From DASUFZ01 sp035541475 (GTDB lineage Bacteria > Myxococcota_A > UBA9160 > SMWR01), in NCBI GenBank assembly GCA_035541475.1, contig DATKND010000054.1:1-64000 (forward strand): a DNA stretch of 64,000 nucleotides, written 5' to 3'. The translations under genes and the position numbers were made by a program. The notes under the pieces are model-generated. The model did not search any database and was not told the DNA's origin. It worked only from the letters and a program-made list of their open reading frames with translations. Positions 1 through 8,333 of the stretch are shown here, in pieces (the stretch's first letter is position 1; the number at the start of each line of letters is the position of its first letter).

Positions 1-272
1 AGCGGAGCCGCGAGCGCACGCTCGAGCCGCTCCACCAGGGAGGGTGACACCGACACGTCCCATGCCACGTGCCCGAACGGATAGCGCCGATGCGTGGCCC
101 TTCCGGGATCGTCATGCACGACGGCATCACAGAGCCAGCAGGACGCACGGCCACACTCGTCGCAGTAACGGCGGGCCAGGTGCTTGGCATCGAGGCTGCA
201 GCCCATCGACGCGAGCGGCAGATGCTTGTAGAAGGCCGCCACGGTTTCCTCGTATCGTGTCTGCGCACGCAC
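1..272 (-). CDS. Cys/His-rich putative zinc-binding protein, C-terminus beyond window
   Basis: An open frame of about 90 codons on the minus strand runs off the left edge. Residues 31-55 or so carry a tight C-x2-C-x4-C-x2-C-x4-H-x7-H pattern (YCDECGRASCWLCDAVVH) resembling a small zinc finger or B-box. The segment before it (TRYEETVAAFYKHLPL) and after it (SPSLVERLERAL) look like amphipathic helices. The start is uncertain: the GTG at 270-272 follows a weak purine stretch, and the frame stays open further upstream without good codon structure. No function is assigned. Codon texture supports this frame over the overlapping plus-strand frames. Confidence 0.4.
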   Translation of the reverse strand, partial: MRAQTRYEETVAAFYKHLPLASMGCSLDAKHLARRYCDECGRASCWLCDAVVHDDPGRATHRRYPFGHVAWDVSVSPSLVERLERALAAP

Positions 273-488
273 CTTCCCGCCGAGGGCGACGGAGCACGCG
301 CTCGACCTCCGGTTTCATCTTTTCGTCGACGCGCTGGATCCCCCGCCGATGCCGCTCGCCGTCCGGCCGGCACCATCGCCCACGCAGTGGCACCCCGTGC
401 TCGCGTCGCGGCTCGCGCCGCGCTCTGCCGACGCCGCGAGATGGCACGCAGGCTGCAATACCGCCGTTGAAACCCGGAGGTATTGACT

Positions 489-1364
489 ATGCAACCCGTG
501 CCCCCCGCGACCGCTTCGCTTCGCACCCGCCTCCGCGCGTGCCGCAGCTTCCTGCTCACACCGGGCTCGCATCCCGAGCGCTTCGCTGCCGCCCGGGCGG
601 GCGACGCGATCATCGTGGACCTCGAGTCCACCGTCGCCGTCGCCGACAAGGGACGAGCCCAGCACGCCGCGCTCGAGTTCTTCCGGGAGAAGCCGGAAGT
701 GGACTTCGTGCGCATCCTCCGCATCAACAGCCCGCACTCGGTCGAAGGGCTTCGCGACCTGCTCGTGCTCCACGAAGCCGAAGGGCGCCCCGACGCGATC
801 ATCATTCCGAAGTGTCAGTCCGCGGACGAGATCCGGATCGTGGCCGACATCCTCGATGGCACACGCTCCGCGATCGGCGTCCTCCCGATGGTCGAGCTGG
901 CGCGGGCGGTCTTCGTCGCCCATTTCATGGCCGACGCGCACGAGCGGGTCTGCGGGCTCTTCCTCGGCGGCGGTGATCTGGCCGCCGACCTCGGTGCCGA
1001 AGGCTCCTGGGAGAACCTGCTGTTCGCGCGCTCCCGCCTCGTCGCGGCTGCGGCCACGACCGGCATCGCAGCCATCGACGTGCCCTACTTCAAGCCCGAC
1101 GATGCCGGCTTCAAGCAGGAAGCCAGCGCGAGCCGCAGGCTGGGCATGACGGGCAAGGCGGCTCTCCACGCCGAACAGCTCCCCGAGATCAATGCGATCT
1201 TTTCGCCCTCGGCGGACACCGTGGCGCACGCGCGCTCGGTGCTGGCTGCCTGCGCCGCAGCCGGCACGGGTACGCCCGTGCTGAACGGCCATGTCGTCGA
1301 GCCGGCCATGGTCCGCGAGGCCGAGCGCGTGGTCGCGATCGCAGACCGGCTGCGCAACCACTGA
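489..1364 (+). CDS. HpcH/HpaI aldolase / citrate lyase beta-like (CoA ester lyase) protein
   Basis: About 291 residues forming a TIM-barrel lyase of the CitE/HpcH family, which cleaves or condenses CoA thioesters such as citramalyl- or malyl-CoA using Mg2+. Visible hallmarks are the N-terminal RSFLLTPGSHPERF strand, the metal-site segment IIVDLEST, RINSPHS, IIIPKCQSADE, the metal-binding Glu in MVELARAV, and the GLFLGGGDLAADLG loop. The ATG at 489 is chosen because GGAGG ends 8 bases upstream; a TTG at 483 would sit too close to it. The next gene begins 10 bases after the stop, so the two are probably co-transcribed. The exact substrate cannot be read from sequence. Confidence 0.85.
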   Translation: MQPVPPATASLRTRLRACRSFLLTPGSHPERFAAARAGDAIIVDLESTVAVADKGRAQHAALEFFREKPEVDFVRILRINSPHSVEGLRDLLVLHEAEGRPDAIIIPKCQSADEIRIVADILDGTRSAIGVLPMVELARAVFVAHFMADAHERVCGLFLGGGDLAADLGAEGSWENLLFARSRLVAAAATTGIAAIDVPYFKPDDAGFKQEASASRRLGMTGKAALHAEQLPEINAIFSPSADTVAHARSVLAACAAAGTGTPVLNGHVVEPAMVREAERVVAIADRLRNH

Positions 1365-1374
1365 AGGCGTTCGT

Positions 1375-2328
1375 GTGCTGAACACGATTGCCACGACGCT
1401 CGTTCCCGTCGCCTTCGTCATGTTCCTCGGCTACTGGGCGGGGTACCGCGAAATCTTCGGGGCCACCGACCGGACGCAGCTGACGAAGCTCGTTCTCACC
1501 TGGCTCCTGCCCCCGCTGCTCATCGCGGGGATGCTGAAGACGCCGCGCGCGGACCTGATGGACTACAGGATTCCGCTGCTCTTCGTCGTCGGGCTCCTGC
1601 TTCCCTACCTCGTCGTGCTGCTCGGATGCCGGTACGTGCTGAAGTGGGACCTGAGCACGTCGACGTTGAGGACGGACCTCCTCATCTTCCCGGACATGGT
1701 CTTCATGGGCGTCCCCATCCTCGGCCAGCTGTTCGGTCCTTCGAGTCTCTACCCAATTCTCATCGCGAATCTGGTCCCGGTTCTCTTCATCCTTCCTATC
1801 ACCAACGTCATCGTGCTCGTCGACACCGGCGCGATCAAGATGTGGATGGCGCGCCTCTATCCGACGTACGCGCCGCTGACGTGCCTCGTCTCCAACGGCC
1901 TCTCGACGATGGCCTTCGCCTTGCCGGGCGCACTCGCCGCCCGGCTCGCGAAGCCGCATGCCAGGGTCCTCGCCGCCATGGGAGATGGCGCGTTCCTGAT
2001 GAACTCACAGGAGATCGAGACCGCCGTTCGTGAGGAAATTCCGCTCGTCGCTCTCGTCTGGGTCGACGACGCCTACGGGCTGATCAAGTGGAAGATGGAC
2101 CTCGAGATGGGTCACCACCGCCACGTCGATTTCGGCAATCCGGACTTCGTCAAATATGCCGACAGCTTCGGGGCGCGCGGCTACCGGATCGAGGCAGCGG
2201 CCGACCTGCTCCCGACCCTGCGCAAGGCGCTCGACGACGAAGGTGTCTCCGTCATCGCCTGTCCCGCGGACTACAGCGAGAACATGAAGCTGACGGCCAG
2301 GCTCGGCGCGTTGACCGACCCATTGTGA
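1375..2328 (+). CDS. Chimeric ORF: AEC-family permease N-terminus fused to acetolactate synthase C-terminus
   Basis: Residues 1-148 are the first membrane segments of an auxin efflux carrier (AEC/malonate-type) permease, including the typical FMGVPILGQLFG and YPILIANLVPVL stretches. From about residue 149 the frame continues without a stop into the thiamine-diphosphate-binding domain of an AlsS-type acetolactate synthase. That part has KMWMARLYPTYAP, the TPP motif start GDGAFLMNSQEIETA, and CPADYSENMKL near the end. The second half of the permease and the first two-thirds of the synthase, including the PYR domain with the catalytic Glu, are absent. Neither activity is therefore expected. The junction lies near base 1819. 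Start is GTG 1375, just after the lyase stop. A deletion fusion or an assembly chimera would both give this. Confidence 0.8.
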   Translation: MLNTIATTLVPVAFVMFLGYWAGYREIFGATDRTQLTKLVLTWLLPPLLIAGMLKTPRADLMDYRIPLLFVVGLLLPYLVVLLGCRYVLKWDLSTSTLRTDLLIFPDMVFMGVPILGQLFGPSSLYPILIANLVPVLFILPITNVIVLVDTGAIKMWMARLYPTYAPLTCLVSNGLSTMAFALPGALAARLAKPHARVLAAMGDGAFLMNSQEIETAVREEIPLVALVWVDDAYGLIKWKMDLEMGHHRHVDFGNPDFVKYADSFGARGYRIEAAADLLPTLRKALDDEGVSVIACPADYSENMKLTARLGALTDPL

Positions 2329-2348
2329 GCGCTGCTCCGCGGGGCCCC

Positions 2349-3776
2349 ATGAATCTGCCCGCTCAAAAGACCAAGATCGTAGGCACCATCGGGCCGGCAA
2401 CGAGTTCGCCGGAGGTGATGCAACGCCTGATCGAAGCCGGGTTGAATGTCGCGCGGCTGAATTTCTCCCACGGCGACTTCGAGAGCCACCGCTCGGCCGT
2501 CCAGAACCTGCGCGCCGCGGCCGCGGCCGTAGGCCGCGACATCGCGATCATGGCCGACTTACCCGGGCCAAAGATCCGGATCGGCAAGCTCGAGACGGAG
2601 CCCATCGAACTGCAAGCTGGCGAGTCCTTCACACTGACCACCGAGGAAATCGTCGGCAATCGCCAGCGCGCGAGCATGTCCTTTCTCAGGCTGCCGGAGG
2701 TCGTGAAGCCGGGGGACGAACTCTATCTCAACGACGGCATCATCCGGCTCGTGGTGAAAGAGGTCGCGCCCGGCGAAGTGCGCTGCCGGATTGCGGTCGG
2801 GGGCGAACTGCGCGCGCGCAAAGGGCTCAACCTGCCGGGCATCGATCTCGGCGCGAGCGCTTTCACGGCGCGGGATCGCGAGTGCCTCGAGTTCGCGCTC
2901 GAGAACGGCGTGGACGCGGTCAGCCAGTCGTTCGTCGATTCGGCGGCGGATGTCGTGGCGGTGCGCCAGGCGGCGCGCGAGCTGGGTTTCGCGCCGTTCA
3001 TCATCGCCAAGGTGGAGCGCGCGCGGGCGCTGGAGCGGATCGACGAAATCCTCGACGCCGCCGACGGCATGATGATCGCGCGCGGCGATCTCGGCGTGGA
3101 GGTGCCGATCGAACGGATCGCCGTGATCCAGAAGCAGCTCATGTGGGAAGCGGTGAAACGCGCCAAGCCGGTGATCACCGCGACCCAGATGCTCGAATCG
3201 ATGACAGCCTCGCGCCAGCCGACGCGCGCCGAAGCGACGGATGTCGCGAACGCCATCCTCGACGGCACCGATTGCGTGATGCTCTCGGCGGAATCGGCGA
3301 CGGGCAGATATCCCGTCGATGCCGTGGAAACGCTCGCACGCATCGCCGCCTATACCGAACCGCATCGCACGAGCAACGCGATCCTGAACGAGCTGAGGCA
3401 ACGGCCACGGGATCGCGAATACGACACGCGCGATCTCGCCGCGCTGAGCCTGGAGGCCACCCTTTCGATCACTCCGGCCGTAGCCGTGGTGGCGCCCACG
3501 GATCGCGGCGCCACAGCGCGGAGCATCGCCCGCTTTCGGCTCCCCGTCTGGGTCGCAGCGATCAGCTCCAACCTGGCGACTGCCCGGCATCTGCACTTCT
3601 CCTACGGCATCAGTCCGCGGCATCACGCAGCGCCCATCGAAAACTGGGACGCATTTGCGCGCGGCTGGGTCGAGGAGCACGGTCTTTCCGGCAAACTCGC
3701 GCTCCTCGTGCAAGGCCCGTCGCCGCGGCATCCCGAGATCAACCGGCGGATCGAGTTTCTCGACCTCGATCGCTGA
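2349..3776 (+). CDS. pyk: Pyruvate kinase
   Basis: A 475-residue pyruvate kinase, which converts phosphoenolpyruvate and ADP to pyruvate and ATP in the last step of glycolysis. The whole family length is present. Landmarks are KTKIVGTIGPATSS at the N-terminus, ARLNFSHGD, DLPGPKIRIG, the K+/Mg2+ site segment GLNLPGIDL, the catalytic-lysine strand IIAKVERA, the metal-binding MIARGDLGVEVP, and the substrate-loop segment TATQMLESM...PTRAEATDVANAILDGTDCVMLS. The start is the ATG after the chimeric ORF, 20 bases downstream of its stop. A synthase that consumes pyruvate next to the kinase that makes it would have been a sensible pair before the upstream gene was damaged. Confidence 0.95.
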   Translation: MNLPAQKTKIVGTIGPATSSPEVMQRLIEAGLNVARLNFSHGDFESHRSAVQNLRAAAAAVGRDIAIMADLPGPKIRIGKLETEPIELQAGESFTLTTEEIVGNRQRASMSFLRLPEVVKPGDELYLNDGIIRLVVKEVAPGEVRCRIAVGGELRARKGLNLPGIDLGASAFTARDRECLEFALENGVDAVSQSFVDSAADVVAVRQAARELGFAPFIIAKVERARALERIDEILDAADGMMIARGDLGVEVPIERIAVIQKQLMWEAVKRAKPVITATQMLESMTASRQPTRAEATDVANAILDGTDCVMLSAESATGRYPVDAVETLARIAAYTEPHRTSNAILNELRQRPRDREYDTRDLAALSLEATLSITPAVAVVAPTDRGATARSIARFRLPVWVAAISSNLATARHLHFSYGISPRHHAAPIENWDAFARGWVEEHGLSGKLALLVQGPSPRHPEINRRIEFLDLDR

Positions 3777-3820
3777 AACTCGAGATTGGCCACCACCGAC
3801 TCGTGGACTCCGGCGGTGCC

Positions 3821-3826
3821 TATAAT
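3821..3826 (+). promoter_or_regulatory. Candidate -10 box (TATAAT)
   Basis: An exact TATAAT stands out in this GC-rich sequence, 33 bases upstream of the sensor kinase ATG at 3859. No convincing -35 hexamer is seen at 16-18 bases upstream (the bases there read GACTCG), so it may depend on an activator or be chance. It is the most canonical -10 noticed in the left part of the window. Confidence 0.35.
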
Positions 3827-3858
3827 CGCGCGGACCCGAGCCATCCGATCGGGGGCCG

Positions 3859-6093
3859 ATGAGCGTGCTGCAAGCGCGAGCCCTTCCGCGAGCCATTGGC
3901 AGCTTCTGGCTGGGTCTGTGTGCCCTGGCCCTGGTGACGCTGCTGTGTTTCCAGCTCGGGTTCGACGCCACCGCGACCGCCTTCGTCTACCTGGTCGTCA
4001 TCGTCGCGCTGTCCCTCGTCGGCAGCTTCATCCCGCTCGCCGCACTCTCGGTCCTCGGCGTCGCGTCCCTGAGCTACTTCTTCGCCCCGCCGCGCTTTTC
4101 GTTTATGGTCGGGAATCGACAGGACGTCGTGGTGTTGGGCGCCTTCCTGATCGCCGCGCTCGTGACCACCCGGCTCGTAAACCGCTCGACACGAGCCGCA
4201 CGGCTCTCGGAGGAGCGCGCTCGACTCCTCGATCTCACACACGACGCGGTCATCATCCGCGACATGCAAAGCCGAATCGTCTACTGGAATCGCGGCGCCG
4301 AGCGGCTGTACGGATGGTCGGCCACCGAGACGCTCGGACGGTTCATGCACGAGTTCAGGATGGGGCCCGAGTCGGCCGCCGACCGGGAGGCCAAGGCGCA
4401 GTTGCTGCAAACGGGCTCGTTGCAACGCGAGCTATGGCACACGACGCGCGACGGGAAGCGCCTGATGGTCGAGGTCAGCGGCGCGCTCGAGCGCGACGAA
4501 TCGGGGCGTCCCGTCGCGGTGCTCCTGACGTTGAACGACATCACCGAGCGCAAGCGCGCAGAAGATGCACTACGGAAGAGCGAGGAGCGCTGGCGAGCCG
4601 TCTTCGAGCACAACCCGACCATGTACTTCATGCTCGATCCCGCCGGGACGGTGATCTCCGTCAACCCGTTCGGCGCCGAGCAGCTCGGCTACACCGTCGA
4701 GGAGCTGGTCGGTCGTTCCGTGCTGGACGTGTTCATCGAGAGCCATCGAGAGGCGGCCCGCCGGCACGTCGCCGACTGCCTCGCGCATCCCGGTCAGGCC
4801 CTGAGCTGGGAGCTGCGCAAGCTGCGCCGCGATGGGACGATGCTCTGGGTGCGCGAGACGGCGAGAGCGATGCGAACGGCGGACGACGAGGTCGTCGTCC
4901 TCGTCGTGTGCGAGGACATCACGCAGCGCAAGCGCGCCGAAGACGAGCTGCGCGCGAGCGAGACCCGCTTCCGCACTTTGGTGGATCACGCGAGCGACGC
5001 GTTCTTCATGCACGACGAGCGAGGCACCCTGATCGACGTGAACCGCCAGGCCTGTGAGGGCCTCGGCTACACCCGCGACGAGCTCGTCGGGATGTCCCGG
5101 GCCGATTTCATCTCGCGCCTCACAACCACCGACGACGAGGACGCGAAGGGGATCCGGGAGCGTTACGCGACGAGCGACATCGCCACGCTCGAAAGTCGCC
5201 ACCGCCGAAAGGACGGGACCCTGTTCCCCGTCGAAGCTCGGATGCGCCAATTCCGCTCCGAGGACGGCCATCAGTTCGGCATCGCGCTCGTCCGGGACAT
5301 TACGGATCGCAAGCAGGCGGAGCAGTCACTGCGGGAGGCGCAGGCGGCGTTGGCGCACGTGACGCGCGTGACCACGCTCGGCGAAGTGACGGCCTCCTTC
5401 GCGCACGAGCTGAACCAGCCGCTGGCCGCCATCGCCAACAACGCGAATGCGTGTCATGCGTTGCTCGCGGAGGGGATTTGGGAGGCGGACGAGCTGCGAG
5501 AAGCCCTGGCCGACATCGTGAGCGACGCCGAGCGGGCGAGCGCCATCATCGAGCGCGTGCGCGCCCTGGCGAAGCGCTCGGCGCCCGAGCGCACGGAGCT
5601 GCGGCTCGGCGAGGTCGTGCGGGACGTCCTGGCCCTGGCCGCGGCAGAGTCCGCGGCGCGCCAAGTGACGATTCGTACGGACTTGGCCGCGGACCTCCCC
5701 GTCGTGATGGGCGACCGCGTGCAGCTCCAGCAGGTGCTGTTGAATCTGGTCGTGAACGCCATGGATGCGATGGCCGGCGTCGACGAGTCGGAGCGGCGGC
5801 TCGAGATTCGCGGGCAGCTCGACATGCAGGACGGACGCCCGGCGGTGACGATTCGCGTCGAGGACTGCGGTATTGGCCTGAAGGCGGAAGAGGCGGATCG
5901 GCTCTTCGAGCCGTTCTACACCACCAAGCCGCACGGCATGGGGCTCGGCCTCGCGATCAGCCGCTCGATCCTCGAGGCGCACGGCGGCCGTCTGTGGGCC
6001 GAATCGAATCCCGGCCGCGGGGCCGTCTTCTCCTTCCTTCTTCCGGCTCGAGGCCGCTCGCCGCTGGACGCCGGTCCTGGACCCGATCGCTGA
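3859..6093 (+). CDS. Membrane PAS-domain sensor histidine kinase (module 1)
   Basis: A 744-residue sensor kinase. The N-terminus (about 10-110) is a KdpD/DUF4118-like block of four membrane helices. Three PAS/PAC units follow at about 115-235, 240-360 and 365-490. The phosphorylation site is His516 in FAHELNQPLAAI, with a HATPase domain at about 600-730 (NLVVNAMDAM N-box, DCGIGL, GMGLGLAISRS). The arrangement resembles FixL-type kinases. It is a close paralogue of the kinase encoded at 10701-13697: both share LDLTHDAV and IYWNRGAE/IVYWNRGAE segments and nearly the same C-terminus. The receiver gene 86 bases downstream is the likely partner. The signal sensed is unknown; no haem-ligand His was identified with confidence. 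Confidence 0.92.
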   Translation: MSVLQARALPRAIGSFWLGLCALALVTLLCFQLGFDATATAFVYLVVIVALSLVGSFIPLAALSVLGVASLSYFFAPPRFSFMVGNRQDVVVLGAFLIAALVTTRLVNRSTRAARLSEERARLLDLTHDAVIIRDMQSRIVYWNRGAERLYGWSATETLGRFMHEFRMGPESAADREAKAQLLQTGSLQRELWHTTRDGKRLMVEVSGALERDESGRPVAVLLTLNDITERKRAEDALRKSEERWRAVFEHNPTMYFMLDPAGTVISVNPFGAEQLGYTVEELVGRSVLDVFIESHREAARRHVADCLAHPGQALSWELRKLRRDGTMLWVRETARAMRTADDEVVVLVVCEDITQRKRAEDELRASETRFRTLVDHASDAFFMHDERGTLIDVNRQACEGLGYTRDELVGMSRADFISRLTTTDDEDAKGIRERYATSDIATLESRHRRKDGTLFPVEARMRQFRSEDGHQFGIALVRDITDRKQAEQSLREAQAALAHVTRVTTLGEVTASFAHELNQPLAAIANNANACHALLAEGIWEADELREALADIVSDAERASAIIERVRALAKRSAPERTELRLGEVVRDVLALAAAESAARQVTIRTDLAADLPVVMGDRVQLQQVLLNLVVNAMDAMAGVDESERRLEIRGQLDMQDGRPAVTIRVEDCGIGLKAEEADRLFEPFYTTKPHGMGLGLAISRSILEAHGGRLWAESNPGRGAVFSFLLPARGRSPLDAGPGPDR

Positions 6094-6100
6094 CTCGCAA

Positions 6101-6118
6101 CCTGTCCTTTAGGACAGG
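6101..6118. promoter_or_regulatory. Palindromic operator, site A (module 1)
   Basis: CCTGTCC-TTTA-GGACAGG is a perfect 7-bp inverted repeat around a 4-base centre. It lies 8 bases after the kinase stop, with a second copy 25 bp further on (centre to centre). The same pair occurs at 14616-14657. The position between the kinase and the receiver gene fits a transcription-factor site controlling the receiver/activator/lipoprotein genes. The likely binder is the Fis-type HTH of the nearby sigma-54 activator or a FixJ-like regulator, which is inference. Confidence 0.65.
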
Positions 6119-6126
6119 TGCTCGTG

Positions 6127-6142
6127 CTGTCCCAAAGGACAG
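6127..6142. promoter_or_regulatory. Palindromic operator, site B (module 1)
   Basis: CTGTCC-CAAA-GGACAG repeats the 6-bp arms of site A, with 8 bases between the two sites. Its right edge is 37 bases from the likely ATG at 6179. Tandem half-identical palindromes like this usually bind two dimers of one regulator. Confidence 0.6.
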
Positions 6143-6178
6143 CTGGGCACGCACGCCTGCACCAGTAGGATGTTCCCC

Positions 6179-6622
6179 ATGAGCCAAGCCGGACCGAAGA
6201 ACGAAGGACGCGAGATGGCAGAGCCGCACGGAGCGCTGGTAGCCGTCGTCGACGACGACACTTCCGTGCGGCTGTCGACCTGCCGGCTGATTCGCTCGTT
6301 CGGTCATCGCTGCGAGTCGTTCGGCTCGGGCGAGGAGTTCTTCGCCTCCGGCTTCGCCGAGCAGATCGCCTGCCTGGTGCTCGACGTGCGCATGCCGGAC
6401 ATGGACGGGCTGGAAGTCCAGCGCCGCCTCTTCGAGCGAGGCGCGCGCATTCCCATCCTCTTCGTCACCGGCAGGGCCAGCGAGCAGGAAGAGGCGCGGG
6501 CGCGTGCGGCCGGAGCCGCCGCGTTCCTGCGCAAGCCGGTCAGTCAGGTGAGTCTGCGCGAGGCCCTCGATCACGCGTTGTCCGCATCCGGACGCGTTCA
6601 AGGAGACCGCGATGGCGAGTGA
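6179..6622 (+). CDS. Single-domain response regulator (receiver only), module 1
   Basis: A stand-alone CheY-like receiver of about 147 residues. It has the acidic pair in VVDDDTS, the phospho-acceptor Asp69 in LVLDVRMPDMDG, a Thr in LFVTGRA and the conserved Lys in FLRKPVS. There is no output domain, so it must act through a partner, plausibly the sigma-54 activator whose start overlaps its 3' end by 11 bases. Two starts are possible: ATG 6179, with AGGA 8 bases upstream, and ATG 6215, with AAGGA 6 bases upstream. Both keep the full receiver domain. It is preceded by the two palindromes and follows the sensor kinase. Confidence 0.9.
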   Translation: MSQAGPKNEGREMAEPHGALVAVVDDDTSVRLSTCRLIRSFGHRCESFGSGEEFFASGFAEQIACLVLDVRMPDMDGLEVQRRLFERGARIPILFVTGRASEQEEARARAAGAAAFLRKPVSQVSLREALDHALSASGRVQGDRDGE

Positions 6623-7844
6623 ACTCTACGACCTGCAGGACCCGCGGGACCTCTACGGTTTCACGCGAGAGCCCTGGCGGCTGACCGCCGTCCTGGGCGG
6701 CGGCGCCGCGAGCCGGCGCGAGGACGCAGACGGCGCCCTCGATCCGCCGCCCGCCATCGCGAGGAGCCCCGTGCTCGAAGGGGTGGTCGGCCGCTCGCCC
6801 AGTCTGCGCGCAGCGCTGAACCGCGCGAGGAAGGTCGCGCCGACGGATTCGACGGTGCTCGTGACGGGTGAGACGGGAACCGGCAAGGAGCTGCTGGCAC
6901 GCGCCCTCCACAAGTGGTCGCGGCGAGCCAACGGACCGTTCGTCAGCATCAATTGCGCGGCGACTCCGCCCACACTGATCGCGTCGGAGCTCTTCGGGCA
7001 CGAGCGCGGCGCGTTCACGGGGGCACTCCAGCGGAGGCGGGGCGTCTTCGAGCTGGCGGCGGGTGGGACGTTGTTCCTCGACGAGGTGGGCGAGCTGCCG
7101 GCAGAGACGCAGGTGGCGCTGCTGCGCGTGCTGCAGGAGCGCGAGTTCCAGCGAGTCGGAGGCACGGCGTCGCTGCGTGCCGACGTGCGCGTGATCGCGG
7201 CCACGCATCGCGATCTCGAGCAGGCCGTTCTGGAGGGGAACTTCCGCAGCGACCTCTACTACCGGCTCCACGTCTTCCCGCTCGAGATGCCGCCGCTGCG
7301 CGAGCGCTCCGGCGACATCCGCCTGCTCGTGGAGCACTTCGTCGAGAGTTACGCTCTGAGCGTTGGCAAGACCATCCGCGGCATCGAGCCGCGCACGCTC
7401 GAGCAGCTCGAGACGCATACGTGGCCCGGCAACGTGCGCGAGCTCCAGAACGTCGTGGAGCGCTCGCTGATCGTGTGCGACTCGGAGCTCTTCACGCTCG
7501 ACGAGAGCTGGCTGCCGGCCGAAGCTCCGTCGTTCGCGCCGTCGCCTGCGAACGGGACAGCGGCTGCGCAGGCGGCGCCGACGACGATGCAGCGCACGCC
7601 CCTGCGCGCGACGCTCGACGAGATCCAGCGTGCCGCGATCCTCGAGGCGCTGCAGGCGTGCAACTGGGTCATCGGCGGGCCGCAGGGCGCCGCCGCGCTG
7701 CTGGGAATCAAGCGGACCACGCTCCAGGCCCGCATGCGGAAGCTCGGCATGTCACCGCTGCGAGCCGCCGCCAGCGCCGAAGCGCAGTCCACATCGATTC
7801 CTGACTGCGCCGGTCTCGCCCCGTTGCACGCGCATCCCCGGTGA
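6612..7844 (+). CDS. Sigma-54-dependent transcriptional activator (NtrC family, no receiver)
   Basis: A 410-residue bacterial enhancer-binding protein. After a short unassigned N-terminus comes the AAA+ domain, with Walker A GETGTGKE at 86-93, the sigma-54 contact loop GAFTGA at 133-138, Walker B GGTLFLDEVGE and the sensor segment WPGNVRELQN. A Fis-type helix-turn-helix follows near the C-terminus (AALLGIKRTTLQARMRKLG), preceded by an Ala/Pro-rich linker. A strong AGGAG precedes the ATG, which lies inside the receiver gene. With no receiver of its own, it may be controlled by the separate receiver. It is the best local candidate to bind the palindromes upstream. Confidence 0.92.
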   Translation: MASELYDLQDPRDLYGFTREPWRLTAVLGGGAASRREDADGALDPPPAIARSPVLEGVVGRSPSLRAALNRARKVAPTDSTVLVTGETGTGKELLARALHKWSRRANGPFVSINCAATPPTLIASELFGHERGAFTGALQRRRGVFELAAGGTLFLDEVGELPAETQVALLRVLQEREFQRVGGTASLRADVRVIAATHRDLEQAVLEGNFRSDLYYRLHVFPLEMPPLRERSGDIRLLVEHFVESYALSVGKTIRGIEPRTLEQLETHTWPGNVRELQNVVERSLIVCDSELFTLDESWLPAEAPSFAPSPANGTAAAQAAPTTMQRTPLRATLDEIQRAAILEALQACNWVIGGPQGAAALLGIKRTTLQARMRKLGMSPLRAAASAEAQSTSIPDCAGLAPLHAHPR

Positions 7845-7880
7845 GCCCGTCCTCCCAGTCGCCAGCCCGCAGTGAAGCCG

Positions 7881-8333
7881 ATGTCATCGCGATGCCTCGT
7901 AGTGTTCCTCGTCCTGAACCCGTTCGTCGTGTCGGGCTGCGCGACCATTCGACACGAGCGGGCACTCCAGCGGGAAGAGCTGCTCGCGCAGGCGGGCTTC
8001 GAGAAGAAGCTCGCCGAGAGCGAGGAGCAACGCCGAGAGCTGCGGCGTCTGCCGCCTCGCAAGCTCGTGCGCGTACCGCTCGGGACCGAGACACGGTACG
8101 TCTACGCTGACGCGGAGTACTGTCGGTGCTTGCATGCGGGGACAGAGGCGGCCTATGAGCAATTCCTCCACACGTTGACCCGCGAGTTCATCAACAACGA
8201 GTACCTGGACACCGCCACGCCGGATCCCGTCGTGTCGGCGCAGGAGATGACATGCTACGAGCATCTCGCGCGGGAGTCAGTCCCGGCCCCGTATGCCGAT
8301 GCGTCGCTCGACTGGGAAGCCTGGGATCGATGA
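7881..8333 (+). CDS. Small lipoprotein linked to sensor module 1
   Basis: About 150 residues with a lipoprotein signal peptide (lipobox VSGC at residue 20). The mature part begins with a charged helix (EELLAQAGFEKKLAESEEQ), followed by LPPRKLVRVP and a conserved-looking YADAEYCRCLHAG motif with paired cysteines. No known family is recognised. A damaged paralogue at 10256-10584 shares EELL-x2-AGF, PPRKLV and YAD-x3-C-x-C. Both copies lie next to PAS kinase modules, which suggests a surface role connected to those sensors. GTG 7872 is an alternative start. The stop overlaps the next ATG (ATGA). Confidence 0.75.
   Translation: MSSRCLVVFLVLNPFVVSGCATIRHERALQREELLAQAGFEKKLAESEEQRRELRRLPPRKLVRVPLGTETRYVYADAEYCRCLHAGTEAAYEQFLHTLTREFINNEYLDTATPDPVVSAQEMTCYEHLARESVPAPYADASLDWEAWDR

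Noticed and set aside
44..976. Long plus-strand frames at the left edge
   Set aside because: They are Arg/His/Pro-rich and overlap the CitE-like gene in another frame; no domain or RBS supports them.
6145..6161. A sigma-54-like promoter (GGGCACG...CTGCA) between the operators and the receiver gene
   Set aside because: The GG and GC elements are one base too far apart (11 instead of 10 between them), and the operators would be too close to act as distant enhancers.
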